NCBI GenBank assembly: GCA_014905825.1
Contig: JACGCN010000013.1
Location: 186,001-250,000 of the forward strand
DNA length: 64,000 nt
Reading direction: 5' to 3'
From: Lyophyllum atratum
Lineage: Eukaryota > Basidiomycota > Agaricomycetes > Agaricales > Lyophyllaceae
Shown here: one piece after another, positions 47,922-58,260 of the stretch
Numbering within the stretch: the stretch's first letter is position 1
Layout: the number at the start of each line of letters is the position of its first letter
Position numbers and translations under genes: made by a program
The notes under the pieces: model-generated
Databases searched by the model: none
What the model was told of the DNA's origin: nothing
What the model saw: only the letters and a program-made list of their open reading frames with translations

Positions 47922-48226
47922 TTACTGACAGGTGCCGCTGACGCAGATCATGCCAAGACCTAACAAGAGGAGTTCAATGTCGAGAACGTAGTGAGCTCAA
48001 CCCATATCTACTCACAGTCACTGGAGGTCTTGCACGACCGTCGGGCATTGAGGGTCTCGGGCTCGAAGTCCCTGCGATACACGTCCCACTCCGCCGCATG
48101 GCGCGCAACGAGGTTGTTGCGCGTGAGCTGGGCGAGGTCACGGCTTGCAACAGTAGGTTGGGCCACGGAGGTCCAGCTGGCGAGGACGACGGGGAGAGTG
48201 AAAAGGATGGCAGAAGAGAATTTCAT
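47922..48226 (-). CDS. Secreted cysteine-peptide precursor, copy E
   Basis: Exons 48226-48016 and 47959-47922, 82 residues. Signal peptide MKFSSAILFTLPVVLASWTS; the pro-region matches A, B and F; NARR precedes Ser-Cys. The peptide has the common four-cysteine spacing with Val-Ser-Gly-Thr in the third loop, identical in protein to copy F. It differs from F by few residues overall (for example SVAQPTVASRD against AVAQPTVAGRD). It sits in the left arm of the inverted duplication. Function unknown. Confidence 0.83.
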
Positions 48227-48249
48227 GGTGATAGTTGGGTGGGTTTGTG

Positions 48250-48306
48250 TTGTGAAGAGGCCGGCTCTGGGGAATCCCTGGTCTCAAACCGAGCCCTCTT
48301 ATACCT
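48250..48306 (-). promoter_or_regulatory. Core promoter and leader block, copy E
   Basis: A TATAAG box at about 48297-48303 and the leader block at 48254-48270 with one change (GGCC for GGTC). Confidence 0.55.
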
Positions 48307-48630
48307 TTCTGACAGGGACACCCCTCAGTCGACTCCCCCCGTGCACGGGGAAATGTCACCTTGTATTGCTACCGCTGCAGCGCGTGAGACGTTTGGTCTG
48401 AGGAGTTAAGGCGTCGCACTTGGGTCCTGATGGAAGATGGGAGAGAAGGCTTCAGGATCATAGCCCTGCAGGAGCGCCGAGTCGCCCGAGTCGCCTTTGA
48501 CCATTGTGAAAATCATGGGTCGCGCAACAGTGTTCAACACAAGTTCAACACGGTTAGCGATATCCCTTGAGGAGTGACTTAGGGTATTATAGATGTAAGC
48601 TAGATGAGAGTATAGGCGGCAGACCTACTA

Positions 48631-49261
48631 CCCGTCGTGGTCTAAGTAGGCATGGCTGAGCATCACCCACACAAGGCGTGAGCTCGCTGTGGTGCGCACC
48701 TTGCCCAAAATCAAAGTAGCCTATCAAAGAACCTGTCGTGAGATGATGGATGAACTCCGAGATACGAGTGGGAACAGCACCGGAGTGACCATACTAGGCT
48801 CGCGAAGTACAAGGCACGGCGAGTTCTGTCAAGTCGGGGTAGTCCGGGTCTAGCAAGTTTCACCCCAGATATCGGCTCTCAACCTCTCTCAACTGAAAGT
48901 TTCGTGCAGTGGTGAAGGCATTTGGATGGAATTCGAGGAATCAGATGCCGGCGACAATCGATGGGGTTGATGACTGATGTGGATGAGGAAATGATTTCAT
49001 TACTCCGACGCGTCGATTGACCAATGTTGGATTATGGCGACGTGTAGGACACTGTGCGCAGCTAGCATTCTGTAGTGCGAATGGGATGATAAGTAGATCA
49101 TGGCAAGTCACAAACCTCATGCCATGAAAGCATCATCAATTGGATTATTCAAGGATTATTTTGATGACGGTCAACATCATACATGCCAAGAATAGCACAC
49201 CGTGAGGGTACCCCTGACGGATATAGCACGTCTGCTATGCCATACTGGGTGTCGCGACTCG
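48631..49261. other. Spacer of the inverted duplication
   Basis: About 630 bp with no gene, repeat or mobile-element signature recognised. Confidence 0.45.
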
Positions 49262-49572
49262 CAAGGAATGTACCGCCTATCCTCTCATCTGGTTTATGTC
49301 TGTAATACTCTGAATCACCCTTCGAAGGATATAGTGGCCGTGGTGAACACTCTTGTGCGACTTATGACCGTCACAATGGTCAAGGCGACTCGGGCGACTC
49401 GGCCTCCCTGCAGGGCTATGATTCTGCAGCCTTCTCTCCCACCTTCCATCAGGACTCAGGTGCTACGCTTCACTCCTCAGACCAAACGTCTCACGCGCTG
49501 CAGCGGTAGCAATACAAGGTGACATATCGCCGTGCACGGGAAGAGTAGCTGAGGGTGTCCCTGTCAGAGACG

Positions 49573-49626
49573 TATAAGAGGCCTCGGTTTGAGACCAGGG
49601 ATTCCACAGAGCCGGTCTCTTCACAA
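49573..49626 (+). promoter_or_regulatory. Core promoter and leader block, copy F
   Basis: A TATAAGAG box at 49573-49580 and CAGAGCCGGTCTCTTCA at 49607-49623, 27-43 bases before the ATG. Confidence 0.6.
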
Positions 49627-49649
49627 CACAAACGCACCCAACTATCACC

Positions 49650-49955
49650 ATGAAATTCTCTTCTGCCATCCTTTTCACTCTCCCCGTCGTCCTCGCCAGT
49701 TGGACCGCCGTGGCTCAACCTACTGTTGCAGGCCGTGACCTCGCCCAGCTCACGCGCAACAATCTCGTCGCGCGCCATGCGGCGGAGTGGGACGTGTATC
49801 GCAGGGACTTCGAGCCCGAGACCCTCAATGCCCGACGGTCATGCAAGACCTCCAGTGATTGTGAGTATATGATTGGGTTGGTCTCGCTATGTTCTCGACA
49901 TTGACTCCTCTTGTTAGGTCTTGGCATGATCTGCGTCAGCGGCACCTGTCAGTAA
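49650..49955 (+). CDS. Secreted cysteine-peptide precursor, copy F
   Basis: Exons 49650-49860 and 49918-49955, 82 residues. Signal peptide MKFSSAILFTLPVVLASWTA, pro-region as in A, B and E, dibasic NARR, then the four-cysteine tail identical to copy E. The 57-nt intron lies in the second Cys codon and is itself similar to that of E, showing recent common origin. Head-to-head with copy E, 1.4 kb between start codons. Secretion and dibasic processing are inferred. Confidence 0.84.
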
Positions 49956-50158
49956 ACGATAATGCTTATTGACGGAAAGTCGTGAGTAAATACTTGACGC
50001 CATTAGCGTACTCAGCTGAAGCTCCCTCAGGTGTTGCCGGTAGTGGTACAGAATGGATGTTTGATAGTCGGTGTATGTCTGTGACTGCGTTGGTACTGGT
50101 GGAATATGACAAGAGTTGTGTTGTTGCAATATTTGCGTGACTTGAGTGGTCTTCCCCA

Positions 50159-50731
50159 TGAATAATCGGCGTGAAGTATTCCTTCCTCTCCTAAACGATC
50201 TGGCAGTGGGTACTTGATCGTAACTTGGGGTTATCCTCGTATCTATGTGCTTTGATATCATTGTCTATAACTTACGTAGACTGGGAACTTGCCGACCCCC
50301 GGGACTTGAGACTTCTTCGACGAAAAGCACTCCGTGGAACCTGTGAGCCTCGGAGAGCACCAGCCATCGACATGCAACGAACAGAGGTGGTTGTCCAAGG
50401 CCTGGAGTATGGACTTACTTTGGACGAAGTTGACAGAAATGAGAGATCCATCTTCATGTCATTTGTCCCATCGTCACGTCGTGACTCGGAAATCGTGGAA
50501 ATTCTGTTTGGCGTCTTACTTCTCGTGCTGATTTCAACGAGCCGAGGCTATTAGATTATTCCAGCACGGCGAATGGCATAAAACAGTTGTTTGTCTTGAA
50601 CTCTTACATACTTAGGAAAAAGCTATTTTAGTCTCACAACCGCGCTACGCGATTTTTCTCACCGTGCAGGGTTGTTTGGTAATGAAAACTAAACCAAACA
50701 CCTCCGAGTCGGCCGTCTCCTCCTCACCACC
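50159..50731. other. Intergenic, about 570 bp
   Basis: Upstream of the cyclophilin gene. A 109-codon plus-strand frame at 50225-50554 has no recognised domain and no clear start context; I do not call it a gene. Confidence 0.45.
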
Positions 50732-51648
50732 ATGTCGTCTGCATCGCCCGTCCGCCCCGTCGTGTTCATGGACGTCAACATCGGCGAGACGCCTGCTGGT
50801 CGCCTCAAGATGGAACTTTTCAGCGATATCGTCCCAAAGTGCGACCTTGTCTGTATTAAAATCTGGATATGATAATTGACGATTGACTCTAACAGGACAG
50901 CTGAGAACTTCAGGCAGCTGTGCACGGGCGAATACAGGTACGCCGGAATTTTTGATAACCCTTGTTTATCGACGTCTAATATGCAGTTAATTACAGAGTG
51001 AACTCGCGGCCTCAGGGTTACAAAAACGCGACGTTCCATCGGTGCGTCGCACCTCTTCGAACTGTTCTTCCACGCTGACGACCACGGCAGAGTGTACGCA
51101 AAACTAAACCATCATACTTTTCTCGCGTGCTGATACATGAAGTTCCACAGAGTGCCCAACTTCATGTGCCAGGGAGGCGATTTCCTGAAGGGTGACGGAA
51201 CAGGTTCATTTTCGATCTATGGCGACAAGTTCCCCGTGCGTCTCTTATTCTTGTCCTTCATCCCTCACGCTCACACCCTCGCGTTACAATAGGACGAAAA
51301 CTTCCAGGAAAAGCATATCGGACCCGGGCTACTATCCATGGCGAGTCTCCATCTCACCTTCATCCCATCCCCGTCCCCCTCGCTTACACTTCCACGCGCA
51401 GGCCAACTCCGGCCCCAACACGAATGGCTGCCAGTTCTTCATCACGACCGCCAAATGCGACTTCCTCGACAGCAAACACGTCGTCTTCGGCCGTGTCATC
51501 GACGGCATGCTCACGCTTCGCAAGATTGAGAACGTACCCACTGGGCCTAATAACAGGCCAAAACTCGTTGTTAAGATTACAGGTGCGTCTTCGTACGACT
51601 TGGTGTTGGAGATGCTGATTTTTCGGTGCAGAATGCGGTGAAATGTAA
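50732..51648 (+). CDS. Cyclophilin H (PPIH), spliceosomal peptidyl-prolyl isomerase
   Basis: Isomerises X-Pro bonds and in animals binds PRP4/PRP3 in the U4/U6 snRNP. Exons 50732-50838, 50896-50937, 50997-51041, a predicted 3-nt exon 51091-51093, 51151-51235, 51293-51340, 51402-51582 and 51632-51648 give 175 residues. Motifs: [59 protein letters not shown] with catalytic Arg and Gln, [57 protein letters not shown] and end ECGEM, the PPIH signature. Without the tiny exon the invariant FHRVxxxFM segment would be one residue short. The intron after LLSM starts with GC. Confidence 0.93.
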
Positions 51649-53152
51649 ACGCTATTGTAGTAATAAATTGTATCAAGGTCTCTGAGTTCTAGGTTGAACT
51701 CGTCTTGAGGACGTCGCGATAAGTTGGGGGAGGCTTGATGGGGATGACATCCGTCCCTGCCGTTCAAGTCGACGTTCACATGTGCACTTCACGATTGCCT
51801 TTCCACCCTCATCCAGCCCGTCAAGCCCTCTCGCGTGGTCGGTCTGAGGCTACCTCCAGGTTATGGAGAACACGTTCCTCATCAATAGTATTTCCTTTGT
51901 CACTGCGGTCCACCACTGTTCATCAACTGACGAAATGGTCTTCCTTCCATATAGTCTCGCTTTCAGTGCCTCTTTTTGGTCCTTGATGTAAAGAGCCTTC
52001 CAATCTATAGGCTCCGTCTCTGTTGGCTATATTATCGGGCAATACCCAATCGACATCGCATCGATCGAAGCTGCGCTTGCATAAGTTCCACCTCGCCGCC
52101 ATCCTCCGCTGGCGGGCGCGCGATTTCCAACCAACCAAGTAAGCGATGCTGTCGTGAATCAAGAGGGTTAAAGACCCTTTCCTTCATAACATGATCAACG
52201 TTAACGGGACAGACAGACTGAATGATCTGCCTAGAACCTAGCTTCGCGTCAAGTTCACACCAGCACCCATTTTATGGTGCGGCCCTGAGAGAAGCTCATG
52301 ACAAAACTTAATTTCGGTTCTCGAGCAACCCGGTGTCCCACAGAGACAAGTGAACCCTCCATGGGCTGCTCCATCCACCACTCTTCCTGTTCCACGCCGG
52401 AGATATTGTACGTGTACTGGCTATTCCAATGATTTGTGAAGTGACCCCGCGCTCCCTGTAGTCAAAGGGAAGGTATCATTCGAAATCGGCTTCCAGCGTT
52501 CTCCATTTCTGCAGCAAGAGCTTCTCAGTGACTATAACGACAATACATCGCATAATTGCATATGGTACAACCAGCTTCCGAACTAAATTACTTCCATTGG
52601 CTTCGACAACGCTACGCTTACGGATATTGTTCCGAACCACTGCGGCACTTTTTAGGAGAAGTCGCTTTCAATCTTTCTCATCCTCATTCTTAGGCAGCGG
52701 GGCTTACGGGCAAGGGCGGACTCCGAGGCTCAGGTCCGTTGACATTGTTCTGGTCAAGCCCGAAATTGCCTAGTGAAATCAATCCGTGGCAGTGTTAAGA
52801 TCATTTCAGCTGTCATAAACCGATCGTGATGACGCTTTGCCCAGTTCATCCAACTGCTTGTCTTCACAACCCTATTGGCGGGTAAGCCGTCCAAGTCGCT
52901 AGAAAGGACTATTGCAAACATCCTATTGTCCCTCGGGAATCATGGTACGTGTTTCTTGGAATTCTATCATCTTGCGACTTATGTTGACATAGAACACTGT
53001 TACATAAGATGGCGTGTTCGTTCTGAGTACCCGTAGGGCCACGAATGGCTTTTCGTTTCTGGACGGTATCTCGCGTCTATACAGATGCATCACCAGCTGA
53101 CGATCCTCGGAACCAAATTCGGGTCCATGTTGAAAATATCTCGACTCTTTAG
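51649..53152. other. Intergenic, about 1.5 kb
   Basis: Only short overlapping frames on both strands; no recognised domain, repeat or RNA gene. Confidence 0.45.
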
Positions 53153-54418
53153 ATGAATACCCGACTGGTTCGTGGCTTCCCACCCCCCTTCAGCTCAATG
53201 TATCGAACTGCGACGGACAACGAGAGCGAGCCTAGTCGTGACCATGCCACAATCCAGCCCATTCAGCAGCAGCAGGCTCAGCAGTCTGGACAACAGCAAC
53301 AGCCTGCCCAGCATACGCAGCACCTGGCTCAGCAACAGCCAGCTCAGCAGCAACTTCCACTTCAGCAAGCGTCCCCGTCGAATGACGTCGCATCGACTCC
53401 TGCTCAGCCGTTCTCATACACCGCTTCCTCTGCACGGCGTCAGACAGTCCTGCTCCCCCGCTCCGCTGATAGATTTGAAGAGGAAATGTATCTCGGATAT
53501 GATACCCCTCGCGAGTATGGACATGACCGTGAAAGAATGGGAGGCCCTCCTTCACCAGTAGGACGTGACCGTGACAGAATGGGAAGCCCCACCTCACCAG
53601 TGGATACTCGGCCTGGGTTCGGTTTACGTACCCCACCGAGGACACAAACCTTCGACTCGCCGTACCCGGCCAAAAGACGATCTCCGGTTGACCATAAGGG
53701 CTCCGGTCTCTTCGAAGAGAAGGTGATCTTTCTTCCTAGTATAAATCTATGTCTCGGTTCGTGCGTCTAACACGGTTCAGGCTCCCCCAAAACGGACTTT
53801 TGGCGAGCGTTTGGCACCTACACTCGCGACGGCAAATGTTGAACGAAACAAATACGCCATGAAGGCGAAAATGACGGGCTATACTTTAAATGCCGCCATT
53901 GGCGCGCAGGTTCTCCTGGGGTCTCTGACAACCGGGTTATCGGCCACCGCGATCACTGGAAGGCAAGTAAGTGTCTTTCTCGCTCTGCGTAGTGTTCGAG
54001 TTTGTTAATAGTTTCTTTATGATAGGCTGCGGTGGCGACCACCGTCCTTGGTACAGCGTTCATAAACCCAAATCGAGAACCATGGAATGGCTTATATGTT
54101 CCTTTTACCTATAGGTGGTCTTCTCACACTCGTTGCTTCGTACCTCGCCCGTGCTCGTGGGTCCAATGAACCCGAACTCTCCATCACTCGGGTGAAGGAT
54201 TTGGAACATTTCATACGCGAGTGCGAGGCATTCCAGTTGGACAACGGGCATGTCGCGACGGGCGAGCACGACAAACAGCTATTTCGGTTCAGATCTCAAT
54301 TTGAAGAGCTCGTTGGGAACGCCAATGGGTGGGTGCTACCATATAAACTAAGTTCTGACCAGTACACATGGACTCATTGAACTTCTACAGCGAGCGAAAG
54401 TTAGCATCTCTAGTCTAA
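53153..54418 (+). CDS. Fungal SLATT-domain 2TM protein
   Basis: Five exons (53153-53722, 53781-53966, 54026-54050, 54115-54328, 54391-54418), 340 residues. The N-terminal 190 residues are low complexity with Gln tracts (about 38-70) and a repeated RxxRMGxPxSPV unit. The C-terminal part is the SLATT fold: a basic helix NVERNKYAMKAKMTGYT, first membrane segment NAAIGAQVLLGSLTTGLSA, second AVATTVLGGLLTLVASYLA, then RGSNEPELSITRVKDLEHF and ECEAFQLDNGH. SLATT proteins are predicted pore-forming effectors; in bacteria they go with SMODS or SLOG sensors. No such sensor is linked here. The fungal family is widespread but its role is unknown. Confidence 0.85.
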
Positions 54419-55046
54419 AAAGACTGTTCTGGAACAGTTTTACTATCTATACTCGAATATTCCAATCTCTGTTGTAGCCGTATACCCAGCACGAGTACCC
54501 TGGCACTCTTTGTAACTCGTTCTCCAGCCGGTTTTCCGCCTATATGCCCTTCCAAAGTCGCTGTACGGCCAACAACAGCATGGTATGATTCGGATGCCAC
54601 TCGAGTGCTCTTTACACATGATGTCTTCTTTAAAATATCCATCTAGAGGTGGCGACTCGCGGTTCCGTATCGTCGGGGTCACCACAAAGGATTGCCTGAC
54701 CTCCTTGTTCTCCCTCCTGAGAGACCACTGTGTCTGGAAGCTCCGCCCTATCCGACCGCGTCAGCCTTCTTTTGAGCATCTATAAGTATATCTGGAGTTG
54801 TAGTCCCCAGTGGGCATTCTCGATGATCTCTAGCGTTTCCGGGTAGCGCATCCGGCATCTAGAAATTTCCGTGCCAACGTTGTCCACAGTAGCCCGCAAT
54901 CTTCCTGTTCTTCATGACGACCGTCAGGATCTTATTCTTTTTTTGCTCCGTATCGAATGACTAGACGTCCTAGCAGCCGGGAACTAGCAGCGATCTCGAG
55001 GGGTTCCGTACCGTGTAATATTACCTTGCCGTACCTTACCACGTAC
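54419..55046. other. Intergenic, about 630 bp
   Basis: 3' flanks of the SLATT gene and the first kinase-like gene. No feature recognised. Confidence 0.45.
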
Positions 55047-56530
55047 TATAAATATCAGAAGGCGATAACATTTGACATATTCCGAAGAGCAACAGAGGGG
55101 TCAAGTATGAGAACGTAACATCACTAGGATATGAGTTCGAGTACTTAAGGGTGGAATGAATACATGTCAGTCGTATTATGACAGGTTATTTAGAGGGAGG
55201 CAAAGTTGAATCGAAGTCGTAGATGCAAGTCTACTAGTCCTTTTGGAACTCCACAGCCTCGTCGATAGTGTGGTAAAATACTGGTTTGATTTCTCTGGCA
55301 TGTTCGAGAATCGCTTTGACATCATCTTCATCATCTGAGTCAAGTCCCTCTTCAGTCGCGTAGTTGCGCACGTCTTCGAGCCATTCAAGGGCATATTCCT
55401 TATTCCAGAAGTACCCAAGAGACTCATCTTCTTTGACCAGTTGGTCAACGACGTTCTGAGAAGGGCACTCAGTGACTGGGTAGGTGGAGCCAAACAAGTT
55501 TACCCGCGCTGGGATATCTGTTTCTTTGTTAGTGTGAAAAAGCACGCATACATGTGGCGACACTTGCTTCTCTTCCAGACACGAAATTCTATCAAGGCGG
55601 GTTCCGCAAGTAGATCGCACCCGAAATCCATGCGCATATATTCACCGAAGCCCCAGCGGCCATCAAATTCACAGTGATGTTCAATCAAAGTGTGAAAGTC
55701 GATGAGGCGATACTGGCCGTCCTTTGCCACGACGTTTCGCTCAGCCAAGTCGCGTGGGTGGCACTTTGAGACGATATGGAATTTGCCAAGCTGCTCGAGG
55801 ATGGCATGCCTGAAGGTTCGATTAAGTTCATCAAAATGCTACGATTATAAGCACAAACGCTGACCTTTCTTCAATCGGTAATTCGCGAAACTCGGTCTTG
55901 ATCGAGTCCCCACAATCCTGCAGAACAATACAAGATACATCTCGACCATGGGAGCATGTTCCGTGGTATATTCCGTAAAAGCTTGGAATCACAGAGCCTT
56001 GCAACTCCTTCAGAACTGACGTGTAGGCTGTCGCTTCCCGACGGAGATCTGCGATGGATTCATCGTCCACCGAAAATTTAAGGACAACAGCCTCGAGCTC
56101 GTCACCGAGACATGCTCGATATACAACAGAATGATCGGTGGCATGTATCATAGTCTGCAGGAATGCGTATGTGGCTGGTTCAGAGGCGCCACCTGCCAGC
56201 TGTTGGTCCAGATTCATTTGAATGGGTCCGCATAAGATGTGCCGGGTATACCAAGAGGTGAGGTTTGAATGGTCGTCTGGGTATTGGATGCGAAGGGCTG
56301 CCATCTTCATAAGAATATCCTGTAGTAGTAGTAGTAGTCGATCATGAGGCTGAGGAACAGGGAAAGAGGGGGAACTTGAAGGCACATCCGACGAATCCTA
56401 CCATTAACAGTGACACAGTCACGGTGACATACCTCGTGGTCGCGAAGGCCTCGACAACGGATCAGGTGTCGGTGCCGCGTGCATAAACTACTATGATAAT
56501 GAGGAGTATCGACGACGCGGACGAGCACTT
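55047..56530. repeat. Tandem duplication unit 1
   Basis: About 1.5 kb unit repeated at 56583-58260. The match starts near CAAATATCAGAAGGC-type sequence and ends just after the AACTACTATGATAATGA motif. It includes one full kinase-like gene plus both flanks. Confidence 0.75.
55234..56310 (-). CDS. Kinase-like protein, tandem copy 1
   Basis: Exons 56310-55865, 55809-55562 and 55517-55234, about 325 residues. It begins MKMAALRIQYPDDH; the N-lobe has VVYRACLGDELEAVVLKFSV (likely the ATP-binding Lys) and SVIPSFYGIYHG; the catalytic loop is KCHPRDLAERNVV; and the metal-binding Asp sits in YRLIDFHTL, DFH replacing the usual DFG. The tail is acidic (LDSDDEDDV) and ends EAVEFQKD. This is the protein-kinase-like family with IDFH motifs found in large numbers in Agaricomycetes; activity and substrate are unknown. 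The last intron donor (GTCGCC) is weak, so the exon 2-3 join is uncertain. Confidence 0.65.
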
Positions 56531-56582
56531 GGCCAACAATAAGGACCACACAGGGCATGGCAGCCGTTTCCGCCCATGTGCC

Positions 56583-58260
56583 CACTACAAATATCAGAAG
56601 GCAAGATTTTCTGAGGTATTTCAAGCCGAAGAGCAACAGTGGGTTAAGAAATACATGAACCTAACCTCCCTAGGATGGAGGTCTGGCTAGGGGTGGGATG
56701 GATAAGTGTCGGTCATATCATGACGGGTTATTCAGAGGGGGGCAAAGTTGAATCGAAGTCGTATATGCAAGTCTACCTTCGAAACTCCACAGCCTCGTCG
56801 ATAGTGTCGTAAGATACTGGTTTGATTTTTTCTGGCATATTCGAGAATCGCATCGACATCATCTTCATCGTCTGAGTCAAGTTCCTCTTCGGTCGAGTGC
56901 TTGCGCACGTCTCGGAGCCATTTAAGGAAGTACGGCTTGTTCCAAAAGTACCCAAGAGACCCATCTCCTTTGACCAGTTGGTCAGTGACGTGCTGAGAAG
57001 GGTACTGAGTGCCTGGGTAAGTGGAGCCAAACAAGTTTACCCGCGGCGGGATATCTGTTTCTTTGTTAGTGTGAAAAGGCATGAATACATGTGGCGGCAC
57101 TTGCCTGTCTTCCAGACACGGAATTCTATCAAGGCGGGTTCCGCAAGTAGATCGCACCCGAAATCCAGGCGCATATATTCACCGAAACCCCAGCGGCCAT
57201 CAAATTCACAGTCATGTTCGACTAAAGTGTGAAAGTCGATGAGGCGGTACTGGCCGTCCTTGGCCACGACGTTTCGCTTAGCAAGGTCGCGTGGGTGGCA
57301 CTTTGAGACCATGTGAAATTTTCCAAGCTGCTCAACGATTGCATGCCTGAAGGTTCGATTCGATTCATCAAATTGCCACGATTATAAGCACAAACGCTGA
57401 CCTTTCTTCAATCGGTAATTCGCGAAACTCGGTCTTGATCGAGTCCCCACAATCCTGCAGAACAATGCAAGATACATCTCGACCATGGGAGCATCTGCCG
57501 TGGTATATTCCATAAAAGCTTGGAATCACAGAGCCTTGCAAGTCCTTTAAGTTCGACGTGTAGGCTATCGCTTCCCGACGGAGATCTGCGATGGAGTCGT
57601 CGTCGACCGAAAATTTGAGGACGACAGCCTCGAGCTCGTCACCGAGACATGCTCGATATACAACAGAATGATCGGTGGCATGTATCATAGTCTGTAGGAA
57701 TGCGTATGTGTCTGGTTCAGAAGCGCCACCTGCCAGCTGTTGGTCCAGATCCATTTGGATGGGTCCACATAAGATGTGCCGAGAATACCAAGAGGTGAAG
57801 TTTGGATGGTCGTCGGGGTATTGGATGCGAAGAACTGTCATCTTCATGAAGACACCATAGAGTGGGCCAGAAGCAACGTTCAGTGCAGCGCTGCAGTGCC
57901 GTTTTAATTTTAATTTCAAAGCCAGCCCAAAGCTTGCCCAAAGCCAGCCTACTCAGCTGCCAGCCTCCTCCTTGTACGAGCACGTGATCTAAACTTGAAC
58001 ATGGAACGCCACAAGTTGGTACTTTTTTGAAGTTTTTGCCAGGTCAGCTCCGGTCATTCCGTCCGTTTTTGGAAGTCTTGCTCCTATCGGAAGTTGGAAC
58101 GCCCGCTGCTGCCGTGAAGTTGGACCTGGCGCGTTTTCACCATTTCGGCCGCAGGATATTGTTGGTCAGGCGCCTTAGAACGCAAGAAAGGTCTCGACAA
58201 CAGACCAGGTGTCGGTGCGTTCATGAACTACTATGATAATGAGAAGTACCGACGACGCGG
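56583..58260. repeat. Tandem duplication unit 2
   Basis: Second copy of the unit at 55047-56530, with about 150-200 extra bases between the gene start and the right end (about 57900-58190). High similarity across the coding exons and introns. Confidence 0.72.
56732..57847 (-). CDS. Kinase-like protein, tandem copy 2, frameshifted tail
   Basis: Exons 57847-57402, 57346-57099 and 57054-56732 match copy 1 in length and position. It begins MKMTVLRIQYPDDH and keeps VVYRACLGDELEAVVLKFSV, KCHPRDLAKRNVV and YRLIDFHTL. Compared with copy 1, a longer A-run near 56835 shifts the frame, so the conserved end DTIDEAVEF is lost and replaced by an unrelated basic tail (RHYRRGCGVSK and onwards). The last-intron donor position reads GC where copy 1 has GT. 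The catalytic part is intact, so it may still fold, but decay seems to have begun. Confidence 0.58.

Larger units (their letters stand above)
47718..48630. repeat. Left arm of ~0.9 kb inverted duplication
   Basis: Reads as the reverse complement of 49262-50158. It is very similar from 47718 to about 48410, covering the peptide gene and both its flanking blocks, and more diverged from there to about 48630. It carries copy E. The spacer between arms is about 630 bp, so the two peptide genes face away from each other. Confidence 0.8.
49262..50158. repeat. Right arm of ~0.9 kb inverted duplication
   Basis: Mirror of the left arm. It carries copy F with its leader block and, after it, the 3' block at about 50065-50150, which matches 47719-47810 in reverse. 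Divergence is greatest in the inner part (49262-49340). Confidence 0.8.

Noticed and set aside
13079..49955. Secreted peptide family as hydrophobins
   Set aside because: Hydrophobins have eight cysteines with a CC pattern in about 100 residues; these have four, all in the last 19 residues.
50225..50554. 109-codon plus-strand frame with a hydrophobic end
   Set aside because: No recognised domain, poor start context and no supporting splice or promoter signal.
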